Origin: Thalassobium sp.
Lineage (GTDB): Bacteria > Pseudomonadota > Gammaproteobacteria > Pseudomonadales > Oceanobacteraceae
Assembly (NCBI GenBank): GCA_002733205.1
Contig: NVUW01000005.1
Span: forward strand, 124,001 to 188,000
Length of the DNA stretch: 64,000 nt
Direction of reading: 5' to 3'
Shown: positions 53,267 to 62,375 of the stretch, piece after piece
Position numbering within the stretch: the stretch's first letter is position 1
Layout: every line of letters starts with the position of its first letter
Program-made: the position numbers and the translations under genes
The notes under the pieces: model-generated
Told to the model about the DNA's origin: nothing
The model's database searches: none
Seen by the model: the letters and a program-made list of their open reading frames with translations, nothing else

Positions 53267-55153
53267 ATGACCGATACTACCCCTACAGGCTTTGCGAGCC
53301 TGGGCTTACCTTTTTCTATTCTTCGTACACTGGAAGAACTGGGCTATGAAGCTCCGTCTCCGATCCAGGCCGAAAGTATTCCCCCACTGCTGGAAGGCAA
53401 AGACGTTCTGGGTATGGCCCAGACCGGTACCGGTAAAACCGCTGCCTTCGCGTTGCCACTGCTGAGCCGCACCCAGGCCGATTTTAATTCGCCACAGGTT
53501 TTGTGTCTGGCGCCTACCCGTGAACTGGCGCAACAGGTGGCTGAAGCCATCAGAACTTACAGCAAGTACATTCCGGGCATTGGTGTTACCGCGATTTACG
53601 GTGGTGCCGATTACGGCAGCCAGCTGCGAGAACTGAAGCGCGGACCACAGTGGGTTGTGGGTACTCCGGGACGTGTTATGGATCACTTGCGTCGTGGCAC
53701 GCTGAATCTGGCGGATATTAAAGCCGTGGTTCTGGACGAAGCCGACGAAATGCTGCGCATGGGTTTCATTGACGATGTGAACTGGATTCTGGAACACACG
53801 CCGCGTACCCGTCAGGTGGCTCTGTTCTCGGCGACGATGCCGCGTGAAATTCAGCGTGTTGCTGAAACTCACCTGAAAGATCCGGTTGAAGTAAAAATTC
53901 AGACCAAAACCACCACCAACGATAAAATTCGTCAGCGTTACTGGTTTGTTGCCGGTGCTCATAAAAATGATGCACTGCTGCGCATTGCCGAAACCGAAGA
54001 ATTTGACGCCATGATGGTGTTTGTCCGCACCAAACAGGCAACAGAAGAAGTGGCTGATTTTATGCAGGCCAACGGTTTTAAATGTTCGCCATTAAACGGT
54101 GACATTCCACAGGCGCTGCGTGAAAAAGCGGTTGAGAAACTGAAAGCCGGTCAGCTTGATATTATTGTCGCGACCGACGTTGCTGCCCGTGGTCTGGACG
54201 TTGAGCGTATCAGTCACGTAATCAACTATGACATTCCGCAGGATACCGAATCCTACGTTCACCGTATTGGCCGTACCGGTCGTGCGGGCCGTAATGGTGA
54301 AGCCATCGTATTTGTTCGTGGCCGTGAAAAACGTATGCTGCGCGATATTGAAAAAGCGACCCGTCAGGCCATTGAAGAAATGCCACTGCCGACCGCTAAA
54401 ATGGTGAACGAAAAACGCCGTGAACGTTTCCAGGCCCAGATTCTGGATGCGATTCACCCAGAGCGTAATAACCAGTACCGCGAAATGATCGAGACCATTC
54501 TCAGTCAGAACCCGGTCGATGCACTGGACGTTGCTGCCGCACTGGCCGCTCTGCTGCAGGGTGAAAAATCCCTGTTTATTAATGAACAGACCGATGCCCG
54601 TATGGCCGATGCCCGTGAGCGCGAACTGCGCAACGAAAGCCGTGGTGAGCGTCCATCCCGTGATCGTGACTCCCGTGGCGATTCGCGTGAGCGTGGCCCG
54701 CGCAGCAAAGCATTGCCGGACGAGCGTCCAAAGCCATTAAAGGGTCATCCTGAAGTGGAAATGACCCGTTATATGGTTGGTATTGGTTATGACGATGGCC
54801 TGAAGCCGGGTAACCTGGTGGGTGCCGTTGCTAACGAAGCGGACCTCGACAGTGATTACATCGGCCACATTGAAATTTTTGATAATTTCGCCGTGGTTGA
54901 TTTACCGGAAGGTATGCCAGCTCCGACCATGGGCAAACTGCGTAAAGCACGCGTTTGTGGTCGTCCACTGGAAATTAAAGTTTATAAAGAGTCTGAAGTA
55001 CCGCAGGGTGGCGCGGGTGCTCCACGTCGTGCCCCGCGTCGTGCCGAAGGCCAGAGAGACGGTTTTGCCAAGAAACCTGCGCGTGCTAAACCACGTGACA
55101 ACGGCGCTCCGGCACCGGGTACCCGTGCACCACGTAAGCGTCGCGAAGCTTAA
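53267..55153 (+). CDS. deaD: DEAD-box ATP-dependent RNA helicase DeaD/CsdA
   Basis: A 628-residue helicase for ribosome assembly and mRNA turnover, mainly in the cold. Q motif at the N-terminus (FASLGLPFSILRTLEELGYE), Walker A AQTGTGKT, PTRELAQQ, DEAD box VLDEADEM, SAT, and HRIGRTGRAGR. After about residue 455 come an Arg/Asp/Glu-rich linker, a DbpA-type RNA-binding domain (TRYMVGIGYDDGLKPGNLVG to GRPLEIKVYK), and a basic Arg/Pro/Ala tail that would bind RNA. Confidence 0.96.
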   Translation: MTDTTPTGFASLGLPFSILRTLEELGYEAPSPIQAESIPPLLEGKDVLGMAQTGTGKTAAFALPLLSRTQADFNSPQVLCLAPTRELAQQVAEAIRTYSKYIPGIGVTAIYGGADYGSQLRELKRGPQWVVGTPGRVMDHLRRGTLNLADIKAVVLDEADEMLRMGFIDDVNWILEHTPRTRQVALFSATMPREIQRVAETHLKDPVEVKIQTKTTTNDKIRQRYWFVAGAHKNDALLRIAETEEFDAMMVFVRTKQATEEVADFMQANGFKCSPLNGDIPQALREKAVEKLKAGQLDIIVATDVAARGLDVERISHVINYDIPQDTESYVHRIGRTGRAGRNGEAIVFVRGREKRMLRDIEKATRQAIEEMPLPTAKMVNEKRRERFQAQILDAIHPERNNQYREMIETILSQNPVDALDVAAALAALLQGEKSLFINEQTDARMADARERELRNESRGERPSRDRDSRGDSRERGPRSKALPDERPKPLKGHPEVEMTRYMVGIGYDDGLKPGNLVGAVANEADLDSDYIGHIEIFDNFAVVDLPEGMPAPTMGKLRKARVCGRPLEIKVYKESEVPQGGAGAPRRAPRRAEGQRDGFAKKPARAKPRDNGAPAPGTRAPRKRREA

Positions 55154-55180
55154 TATTAATTAAGACTGCGCAACGTCATT

Positions 55181-55210
55181 AAAAGAACCGGCCAATGGCC
55201 GGTTTTTTTA
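55181..55210 (+). terminator. Terminator of deaD
   Basis: GAACCGGCC-aat-GGCCGGTTTTTTT, 28 bp after the stop. Confidence 0.92.
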
Positions 55211-55250
55211 TGTCTGCCAATATTTTCATGACAGCCATGTTTTTCCTGCA

Positions 55251-55332
55251 CCAATATTGTCCTGCACCAATATTTTCCTCCGCCAATATTTTCCTCCGCC
55301 AATATTTTCCTCCGCCAATATTTTTCCTGCGG
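55251..55332. repeat. 16-bp tandem repeat between terminators
   Basis: CCAATATTTTCCTCCG occurs three times in a row (55267, 55283, 55299), flanked by a variant copy at 55251 and a partial one at 55315. It lies between the deaD and fmdB terminators, so it is outside both transcripts. Confidence 0.92.
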
Positions 55333-55335
55333 AAA

Positions 55336-55364
55336 TAAAAAGCCCCGGCTAAAGCCGGGGAAAA
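55336..55364 (-). terminator. Terminator of the fmd/urt gene cluster
   Basis: CCCCGGC-taaa-GCCGGGG; on the minus strand it is followed by TTTTTATTT. It lies 32 bp beyond the fmdB stop. Confidence 0.88.
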
Positions 55365-55395
55365 GGACAGACGAAAAGCTGAATACCCATGTTGA

Positions 55396-55776
55396 TCAGT
55401 GGCTGATCATCCATGGCCGCATTCCCGGAAACATTTTATTGCCGTCAGCGGTATACATCAGATTGCTGCGGCGTTTGGTGTCACAGCCACAACCGTTATG
55501 ATGTTTGTGCTTATGTTGATAGCGCTCACGTTTTTCCTGCTCACGTTCGTGATACTGGCTGCTGGTCATAAACTCCGGTTCATGTTGCGCTTTTTCGTTA
55601 CGCTCCATGGCCTCTTTGGTTTCTTTCAGCATTTTGGCCAGATGCGGTGGCAGCATAATAATGCGCGCCGACAGCGTTTGGCATTGTGGACAGGCCGTTG
55701 GCTGGTCGTGTTTTTCCATGGTTGCCAACTCCTGAAACACGCCATGCTGCGGACATTTGTAGTCATACAGTGGCAT
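55396..55776 (-). CDS. fmdB: FmdB-family zinc-ribbon protein
   Basis: A 126-residue protein. The N-terminus MPLYDYKCPQHGVFQELATME and CPQC (Cys29, Cys32) are the FmdB zinc-ribbon signature; the first knuckle is CPQH instead of CxxC. A charged, His-rich helix (YQHKHKHHNGCGCD) and a C-terminal tail follow, longer than in many homologues. FmdB was described as a regulator of formamidase in Methylophilus. It is directly downstream of fmdA (17 bp), with AAGGAGG before the ATG. Confidence 0.88.
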   Translation of the reverse strand: MPLYDYKCPQHGVFQELATMEKHDQPTACPQCQTLSARIIMLPPHLAKMLKETKEAMERNEKAQHEPEFMTSSQYHEREQEKRERYQHKHKHHNGCGCDTKRRSNLMYTADGNKMFPGMRPWMISH

Positions 55777-55793
55777 ACAGAACTCCTCCTTAT

Positions 55794-57029
55794 TTAAGAT
55801 TTAAGATCCGGAGCTTTCGGAATATCAATCGAACCATCCAGATGTTTAACCGGCCCGTTGGCATTCGGCTGGATATCAAATTCAAAAATATCCGTCGGCA
55901 ACCATAATGTCGCACAGGAGTTCGGAATATCCACTACGCCGCTGATATGGCCCTGAATCGGAGCACAGCCAATAATTGCGTAACCCTGTGCTTCGCTGTA
56001 ACCAAACTGGGTCAGATATTTAATCGCATTCAGACAGGCCTGGCGGTAAGCAATACTGGTGTCCAGGTAATGCTGTTTGCCGTTTTCATCCACCGAAATA
56101 CCTTCAAAGATCAGGTAGTCATCGTATTTTGGAACCATCGGGCTCGGTTTGAAAATAGGATTTTTAATCTGATATTTGGCCATGCCATCTTTAATCAGAT
56201 TAACCCGCATATGAATCCAGCCAGCCATTTCGATGGCGCCACAGAAGGTAATTTCGCCATCACCCTGGCTGAAGTGCAGATCGCCAACGGATAAACCGGC
56301 ACCATCGACATACACCGGGAAGTACACTTTTGCCCCGCGGGTTAAGTCTTTAATGTCGCAGTTACCACCGTGTTCACGCGGCGGTACGGTACGTGCGCCT
56401 TCTGCGGCCGCAGAATTACGCTCGTCGCCTTTCATACGGCCCATGTGGGCGGTTTCGGCATACGGCAGACAGGCCAGTTGTGGGGTGCGGTCTGGTTCGG
56501 TATCAAACAGTTCTTTTTCCCGTGTATTCCACATATCCAGCATCTCGCGTGATGGCAGGCAGCCAATCAGGCCGGGATGCAGAATACCGGCAAACTCGAC
56601 ACCGGGAACGTGGCGGGATTTGGTATAAATACCATTAAAATCCCAAATGGATTTTTGTGCTTCCGGAAAATGATTATCCAGAAAACCACCGCCGTTTTGC
56701 TTGGAAAAAAAGCCGTTAAAGCCCCATTGCTGTTCGGCAAAAGCGCCAATATCAAGAATATCGACTTCCAGCAGATCGCCTGGCTGCGCACCTTCTACAG
56801 AAATCGGGCCGGAGAGAAAATGCACCTTGGTCAGATCAACGTCACGCACATCGGAGGCGTCATCGTTGTTTTCAATTTGTCCGCCGGTCCAGTCAAAACA
56901 CTCAACAATAAAATCATCGCCGGGTTTTACCATAGCGACCATCGGAATATCCGGGTGCCAGCGGTTATGCACATTGTCGTGCTCATAAGCGGATTTATTC
57001 AGATCAATCTTGATGATGGTATCAGTCAT
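55794..57029 (-). CDS. fmdA: Formamidase FmdA
   Basis: A 411-residue amidohydrolase of the acetamidase/formamidase family that splits formamide (and sometimes acetamide) to ammonia and formate. Landmarks are HNRWHPDIPMVAMVKPGDDF, the DVTKVHFLSGP-like region (DVDLTKVHFLSG), HPGLIGCLPSREML, PREHGGNCDIKDLTRGAKVY and FSQGDGEITFCGAIEM. The length is that of true formamidases. AAGGAGCAAACC precedes the ATG. It lies 125 bp after urtE on the same strand, so imported amides would be degraded by the same gene cluster. Confidence 0.95.
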   Translation of the reverse strand: MTDTIIKIDLNKSAYEHDNVHNRWHPDIPMVAMVKPGDDFIVECFDWTGGQIENNDDASDVRDVDLTKVHFLSGPISVEGAQPGDLLEVDILDIGAFAEQQWGFNGFFSKQNGGGFLDNHFPEAQKSIWDFNGIYTKSRHVPGVEFAGILHPGLIGCLPSREMLDMWNTREKELFDTEPDRTPQLACLPYAETAHMGRMKGDERNSAAAEGARTVPPREHGGNCDIKDLTRGAKVYFPVYVDGAGLSVGDLHFSQGDGEITFCGAIEMAGWIHMRVNLIKDGMAKYQIKNPIFKPSPMVPKYDDYLIFEGISVDENGKQHYLDTSIAYRQACLNAIKYLTQFGYSEAQGYAIIGCAPIQGHISGVVDIPNSCATLWLPTDIFEFDIQPNANGPVKHLDGSIDIPKAPDLKS

Positions 57030-57153
57030 GGTTTGCTCCTTGAGTGGCCTTAACGGCCTCTTGGTTCAGCGTATTACCGGAAAATGGAAAACGCCGGTTA
57101 AAGTTTTATATGCCTGTCAGCCACGTGCTGAGCAGGCTGTAATTCGCATTCTT

Positions 57154-57843
57154 TTAAACGGATAAATAACGGCTGATGGTTGCCTGGTCGGCCTCTGCTA
57201 CCGGAACGTCGAGCACGATGGCACCTTTTTCAATCACCAGAATGCGGTCGGCAATATCGAGGGCAAAGCTCAGTACCTGCTCAGATACCAGAATGGATAA
57301 ATTACGCTGTGTACGGATTTGCTTCAGCGTGCGCGCCATTTCTTTAATAATGGATGGCTGGATACCTTCCGTCGGCTCATCAAGCAGTAACACGCTGGGA
57401 TTGCTCGCCAGGGCGCGGGCAATCGCCAGTTGTTGTTGCTGGCCGCCGGATAAATTACCGCCACGGCGGTTTTTCATTTCATCCAGTACCGGAAAAAGGC
57501 TGTAAAGGTCAGAAGGAATCTTGCGCTCACCGGTGCTGGTTAATCCGGTTTCGATATTTTCTGATACCGTCATGGTGGAAAAAATCATCCGTCCCTGCGG
57601 TACAAAACCAATCCCGGCCCCCACGCGTTCGTAACTTTTTAAGCCGGACAATTCTTTTCCAGAAAGCGTCAGGCTGCCTTCTTTACTGGGAATCATGCCG
57701 ATTAATGACTTCATCAGCGTGGTTTTACCCATGCCGTTGCGTCCCAGAATGGCGACAATTTCTTTCGGTTTAATGCTCAGGTTCAGATGGCGGATAACAT
57801 CACTCTGACCATAGGCAACGCTGTAATCGGATACTTCGAACAT
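57154..57843 (-). CDS. urtE: Urea/amide ABC transporter ATPase UrtE
   Basis: A 229-residue ATP-binding protein of the branched-chain amino-acid/urea type (LivF-like). Walker A GRNGMGKTTLMK, the signature NLSGGQQQQLAIARAL and Walker B VLLLDEPTEGIQPS are present. The GMIPSKEGSLTLSGKEL text fits UrtE. It is the last transporter gene, 23 bp after urtD. Confidence 0.93.
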   Translation of the reverse strand: MFEVSDYSVAYGQSDVIRHLNLSIKPKEIVAILGRNGMGKTTLMKSLIGMIPSKEGSLTLSGKELSGLKSYERVGAGIGFVPQGRMIFSTMTVSENIETGLTSTGERKIPSDLYSLFPVLDEMKNRRGGNLSGGQQQQLAIARALASNPSVLLLDEPTEGIQPSIIKEMARTLKQIRTQRNLSILVSEQVLSFALDIADRILVIEKGAIVLDVPVAEADQATISRYLSV

Positions 57844-57866
57844 ACAATAACCCTCAGTGGTCGGTA

Positions 57867-58631
57867 TCAGTGGCCAAGATAGACTTCGATGACTTTAGGA
57901 TCAGATTGCACCCGCTCCATGGAACCTTCAGACAGCACCTGGCCCTGATGCAGAACCGTTACCCGGTCGGCGATATCGGCGACAAACTGCATGTCATGTT
58001 CAATCACCAATACCGAGCGGTCTTTGGTAATACGCTGTAATAATTCGGCGGTTTGCTTACGCTCTGAAACCGACATGCCGGCCACGGGTTCATCCAGCAT
58101 TAACAGTTCCGGGTCCTGAATCAGCAGCATGCCGATTTCCAGCCATTGCTTCTGACCGTGGCTGAGCAGGTCGGCGTTCATATCGAGCTTGTCACCCAGA
58201 AAAATCATGTCGGCAATTTCTTTAACCTTGGCCACCACTTTGGCATCGCGGCGAAAGGTCAGTGCGCCCCAGACATTACGGCCACGGGGAAAAGACAACT
58301 CGAGGTTTTCGAATACACTGAGATCTTCATAAATAGACGGGTTCTGAAACTTACGGCCGACACCGGCATGAACAATCTGGTGCTCATTCAGACGGGTCAG
58401 TTCGGTTCCTTTAAACTTGATCGAACCTTCAGTGGCTTTGGTGCGGCCGCAGATTAAGTCCAGTACCGTGGTTTTACCGGCCCCGTTAGGGCCGATAATG
58501 ACGCGGATTTCCTGTTCTTCAACGTACAGCGATAAATTGTTTACCGCTTTAAATCCGTCGAAAGACACGGTCAAACCTTCAATGCTCAGCACAAAATCTT
58601 TTTGTGCGATGGATTTATTAGTTTCCAGCAT
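57867..58631 (-). CDS. urtD: Urea/amide ABC transporter ATPase UrtD
   Basis: A 254-residue ATPase. Walker A IGPNGAGKTTVLD, DLICGRTKATEGSIKF, GVGRKFQNPSIYEDLSVFENLELS, LLSHGQKQWLEIGMLL (UrtD-type signature with SHGQ) and LMLDEPVAGMS are all present. It overlaps the end of urtC by 14 bp, indicating tight coupling. Confidence 0.94.
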   Translation of the reverse strand: MLETNKSIAQKDFVLSIEGLTVSFDGFKAVNNLSLYVEEQEIRVIIGPNGAGKTTVLDLICGRTKATEGSIKFKGTELTRLNEHQIVHAGVGRKFQNPSIYEDLSVFENLELSFPRGRNVWGALTFRRDAKVVAKVKEIADMIFLGDKLDMNADLLSHGQKQWLEIGMLLIQDPELLMLDEPVAGMSVSERKQTAELLQRITKDRSVLVIEHDMQFVADIADRVTVLHQGQVLSEGSMERVQSDPKVIEVYLGH

Positions 58632-59820
58632 GGCTATATTCCCCGGCAGCAGATTCAGTGTCTTTGGCGTGTTGCTTTGGCTTTATTTCCTCTGGTGTCA
58701 GCACTTCAGTTTCTGATTCAGGAGCAAGCGGTTCTGCAGTCTTTTTAAAACGCTGCAAACGCGGCTCAACGTAGCTCTGATAAAGACCTGCCAGGCCATT
58801 AGGAAACGCCATCACCACACCAATAAAAAGTGCGCCCATGGCAAACAGCCACAGCTCCGGGAAAGATTCCGAAAAGCTGGTTTTGGCCCAGTTCACCAGT
58901 AACGTTCCGTAAACCGCGCCCAGGATCGACAGGCGACCACCGACGGCACAAAAGATCACCATTTCAATGGAAGGCACGATGCCGACAAACGAAGGCGACA
59001 TAAAACCGACCTGCAGGGTAAACATGGCTCCGCCAATGGCAGAGAACACCGCGGCAATGCAGTAAATAAAAATTTTGAAACTGGATACGTCGTAACCGGA
59101 GAAGCGTACGCGGTCTTCACGTTCACGCATGGCAACCAGTAACCGGCCAAGTTTGCTTTTAATAATGTAGCGGGCAGCGAACAGACAGCCGATCAGAAGA
59201 AAGGCATTAATAAAATACAGAATGTATTTGGCGCTATCAGTACGGATATCCCAGCCGTGCAGTGTGCGTAAATCGGTAATGCCATTAACGCCACCGGTAT
59301 AGCCTTGCTGGCCGATAATTAAAATCGTCAGAATAGCGGCAATGGCCTGAGTAATAATGGCGAAGTACACACCGCTGACCCGGCGTTTAAACATCGCCAC
59401 GCCAATGATAAAAGCAAACAGTGCCGGAACAATAACAACGGCCAGTAAAGTAAAGCCAAAGCTGTGGAACGGTTCCCAGAACCATGGCAGCGCAGTCAGC
59501 TGATTCCAGTCCATAAAATCCGGAATGCCCGGTGTCGACTGAATGGCCGTATGCTCCGGCGATGAAGCTTCCAGTTTCAGGAACATCGCCATGCAATAAC
59601 CACCCAGACCAAAGAACACGCCCTGGCCCAGGCTGAGAATGCCACCGTAACCCCAGCACAAAACCAGACCCAATGCGACAAAGGCATAGGTTAAGTATTT
59701 ACCTACCAGGTTCAGGCGGAATATATCCATCGCCAGAGGCATCACGACGAGTAATAAGGCGGCGAGAATCAGTAAATGACTGAGCTGATAACGCCCGATA
59801 AAATCTTTGATTTTTGTCAT
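58618..59820 (-). CDS. urtC: Urea/amide ABC transporter permease UrtC
   Basis: A 400-residue LivM-type permease with about ten membrane helices. WGYGGILSLGQGVFFGLGGYCMAMFL and QGYTGGVNGITDL are UrtC landmarks. The C-terminus has an extra acidic, Pro-rich tail of about 45 residues (PESETEVLTPEEIKPKQH) in the cytosol that most homologues lack. The start is 9 bp after urtB with AGGAG. Confidence 0.94.
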   Translation of the reverse strand: MTKIKDFIGRYQLSHLLILAALLLVVMPLAMDIFRLNLVGKYLTYAFVALGLVLCWGYGGILSLGQGVFFGLGGYCMAMFLKLEASSPEHTAIQSTPGIPDFMDWNQLTALPWFWEPFHSFGFTLLAVVIVPALFAFIIGVAMFKRRVSGVYFAIITQAIAAILTILIIGQQGYTGGVNGITDLRTLHGWDIRTDSAKYILYFINAFLLIGCLFAARYIIKSKLGRLLVAMREREDRVRFSGYDVSSFKIFIYCIAAVFSAIGGAMFTLQVGFMSPSFVGIVPSIEMVIFCAVGGRLSILGAVYGTLLVNWAKTSFSESFPELWLFAMGALFIGVVMAFPNGLAGLYQSYVEPRLQRFKKTAEPLAPESETEVLTPEEIKPKQHAKDTESAAGEYSHAGN

Positions 59821-59829
59821 AACAAACTC

Positions 59830-60756
59830 CTAGCGGCGAATTTTCAGAGAGAACAGACCCTGTGGACGCAGCATCAGAATGCCAACCACGGTCAAAAGGG
59901 TAAGAACTTTGGCGGTCGAGCCGCTGAGGAAAAATTCCATCGTCGACTGCGCCTGAGAAATGGTAAATGCCGAAGCAACCGTACCAATCAGGCTGGACGC
60001 ACCACCAAACACAACCACGAGGAAGGTATCGACAATATAAAGCTGGCCGGAGGTCGGGCCGGTGGAACCGATCATGGTGAAGGCGGAACCGGCGATACCG
60101 GCAATGCCACAGCCGAGTGCAAAGGTCATGCGGTCGACTTTTTCGGTATTAATTCCCACCGCTGCAGCCATCGGACGATTCTGTACGACGGCACGGGTTT
60201 GTTTGCCAAGGCGGGATTTCTGCATCATTAAGGCAACGCCAACGGTAATAACAATGGTCAGGCCCATAACAAATAAACCGTTGATGGGGATTTCAATATT
60301 CTCGTTCAGTGCGTAAGAACCCATCAGCCAATCCGGCAGGGTGACGCCGACTTCACGGGCGCCGAATACGGTGCGATACAGTTGCTGTAAAATCAGGCTC
60401 AGGCCCCAGGTGGCGAGCAGAGTGTCCAGCGGACGCTTATACAGGTGGCGGATAATGGCCCATTCAACCAGAGCGCCAAGTGCTGCGGTGACGATAAAGG
60501 CAAATATCATGGCAATAAAAAAGTAGCTGTCATAAATCGACGGCAGGTATTCAGCAAACAGGGTTGAGGTCAGGTAAGTAACATAGGCACCGAGGATCAT
60601 AAATTCGCCATGCGCCATATTAATAACGCCCATCTGGCCGAAAATAATGGCAAGACCCAGCGCCATCAGTACAAATACAGAAAATAAAATCAGCCCGGCA
60701 AACCCTTGCATAGCAAAGATCGAGGTCAGCTCGGTCATGGTGTAATCAGCAAACAT
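59830..60756 (-). CDS. urtB: Urea/amide ABC transporter permease UrtB
   Basis: A 308-residue LivH-type permease. MALGLAIIFGQMGVINMAHGEFMILGAYV is the family signature; QNRPMAAAVGINTEKVDRMTFALG and GASSLIGTVASAF follow. It lacks the long N-terminal periplasmic domain of some UrtB proteins. GGAGAG precedes the ATG; urtA is 57 bp upstream. Confidence 0.94.
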   Translation of the reverse strand: MFADYTMTELTSIFAMQGFAGLILFSVFVLMALGLAIIFGQMGVINMAHGEFMILGAYVTYLTSTLFAEYLPSIYDSYFFIAMIFAFIVTAALGALVEWAIIRHLYKRPLDTLLATWGLSLILQQLYRTVFGAREVGVTLPDWLMGSYALNENIEIPINGLFVMGLTIVITVGVALMMQKSRLGKQTRAVVQNRPMAAAVGINTEKVDRMTFALGCGIAGIAGSAFTMIGSTGPTSGQLYIVDTFLVVVFGGASSLIGTVASAFTISQAQSTMEFFLSGSTAKVLTLLTVVGILMLRPQGLFSLKIRR

Positions 60757-60813
60757 AATGAACTCTCCGGTGAATAAAGCGGGTAAGCAGCGGCCCGCAG
60801 GCCGCTTAATGTC

Positions 60814-62067
60814 TTACTTGTAACCGGCTGGGAATGGATCGGGTTCGATCAGGTCTTTGGTTTCGTACACAATTTTGTACTGGCCGTCAGCCTGAGCATT
60901 ACCAATACGGGTTTTTGACCACAGGTGATGGTTTTCATGGACCCGTACATAACCTTCCGGTGCCGTTTTCAGTTCAATGCCCGGAGAGGCGGCACGAACT
61001 TTGTCGATATCAAAAGAACCGGCTTTTTCAACAGCGGCTTTCCATAACCATGGGCCAAGGTAGGCTGCCTGGGTAACATCACCAATAACGATGTCTTTGC
61101 CCCAGCGTTCTTTAAAGGCTTTAACAAAGTTTTTGTTGTTGTCGTTGGTCAGACTCTGGAAGTATTTCATCGAGGCGTAAGCCCCTTCGATGTTTTCACC
61201 ACCAATGCCCAGGATTTCGTCTTCGGTCACGGAAATGGTAAGAACCAGTGGCTTCTCTTTGGTCATATCAATACCGGCGGCTTTCAGCTGCTTATAAAAT
61301 GCAACGTTGGAACCACCTACGACCGACGCAAAGATGACATCCGGTTTTTTCAGTTTGATTTTGTTAATAACCGAGTTGAACTGTGTATGACCCAGCGGGT
61401 AATACTCTTCGCCACTGACTTTCAGGCCGAGTTTTTCAATGTGCTTACGCGCAATTTTGTTAGACGTCCGTGGCCAGATGTAATCGGAACCGAGGAGGAA
61501 GAATGATTTAGCGCCTTTTTCTTTTACTACCCAGTCAATACCGGCAAGAATCTGTTGGGTTGCTTCCTGGCCGGTATAAATAACGTTAGGAGATTGTTCC
61601 AGACCTTCATAAAAGGTTGGGTAATACAGCATGCCATTATATTGTTCAAAAATGGGCAGTACGGCTTTGCGTGAAGCCGATGTCCAGCAACCGAATACCG
61701 CAGCGGTTTTATCTTTAATCAGTAATTTTTTGGATTTTTCAGCAAAGGTCGGCCAGTCGCTGGCGCCGTCTTCCTGGATGTATTCAATTTTACGGCCGAG
61801 TACACCGCCCATGGCGTTAATCTGTTCGATGGCCAGTTTTTCAGCCTGTACCGAACCGGTTTCGCTGATGGCCATTGTGCCGGTAACAGAATGCAGAATA
61901 CCCACGGTAACGGTTTTATCGGTGACCGCCAGTCCGGTGGTATTGGCACTGTCGGCATGGGCCGTCAGGCTGGCATTGGCAAGCATAATAGCCGCCGGTA
62001 CGGCCAGCAGATTCTGCAGAAAGCGGCGGCGACGCGTGCCGCTGAAGGGTTGGGATTTTGAATGCAT
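60814..62067 (-). CDS. urtA: Urea/amide ABC transporter substrate-binding protein UrtA
   Basis: A 417-residue periplasmic binding protein. I chose the ATG at 62067, preceded by AGAGG, because it gives a twin-arginine signal (TRRRRFLQNLLAVPAAIML), so Tat export is predicted. VGILHSVTGTMAISETGSVQAE, then FGCWTSASRKAVLPIFE and LLGSDYIWPRTSNKI are UrtA/FmdD features. These proteins bind urea or short amides. The downstream fmdA suggests formamide or other short amides as the natural ligand. Confidence 0.93.
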   Translation of the reverse strand: MHSKSQPFSGTRRRRFLQNLLAVPAAIMLANASLTAHADSANTTGLAVTDKTVTVGILHSVTGTMAISETGSVQAEKLAIEQINAMGGVLGRKIEYIQEDGASDWPTFAEKSKKLLIKDKTAAVFGCWTSASRKAVLPIFEQYNGMLYYPTFYEGLEQSPNVIYTGQEATQQILAGIDWVVKEKGAKSFFLLGSDYIWPRTSNKIARKHIEKLGLKVSGEEYYPLGHTQFNSVINKIKLKKPDVIFASVVGGSNVAFYKQLKAAGIDMTKEKPLVLTISVTEDEILGIGGENIEGAYASMKYFQSLTNDNNKNFVKAFKERWGKDIVIGDVTQAAYLGPWLWKAAVEKAGSFDIDKVRAASPGIELKTAPEGYVRVHENHHLWSKTRIGNAQADGQYKIVYETKDLIEPDPFPAGYK

Positions 62068-62375
62068 AGTCAGGCCTCTTTGTGACTGAGTGAGTACGTT
62101 TTTTGAGTTGAACTGAAGCCCGCTCAGAATGCGGCAGAGGGCGGCTGACAAGAATCAGCGGATTGCTCCAGAGACCTACGTCATTTGACGCATAGAGGTT
62201 GGCATGGGATGTGATTAGAGTCTGATGCCCGAAGGAAAGAACATTCGGGCTGACACAAAGAGGGATCTGTTCTGCACTGATGCAGGTGTCGCAAGGACGG
62301 GATGTCTTTCTATTTAACGCCGGAGTATTCGGCGGCAGATCAGCTGGTCAGCAGCTGGGAGAGGCAGAACAGACT
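62068..62375. other. Divergent regulatory region between urtA and the NCS1-domain gene
   Basis: 308 bp that should contain both promoters. A hairpin with arms GCCCGAA/TTCGGGC... (around 62227-62251, CCCGAA/TTCGGG) is visible. No sigma-54 consensus with both GG and GC elements was found. Confidence 0.45.

Noticed and set aside
62152-62375. Sigma-54 promoter for the urt or NCS1-domain gene
   Set aside because: TGGCATGGGATGTGA at about 62,203 has the GG element but lacks the GC of the -12 box.
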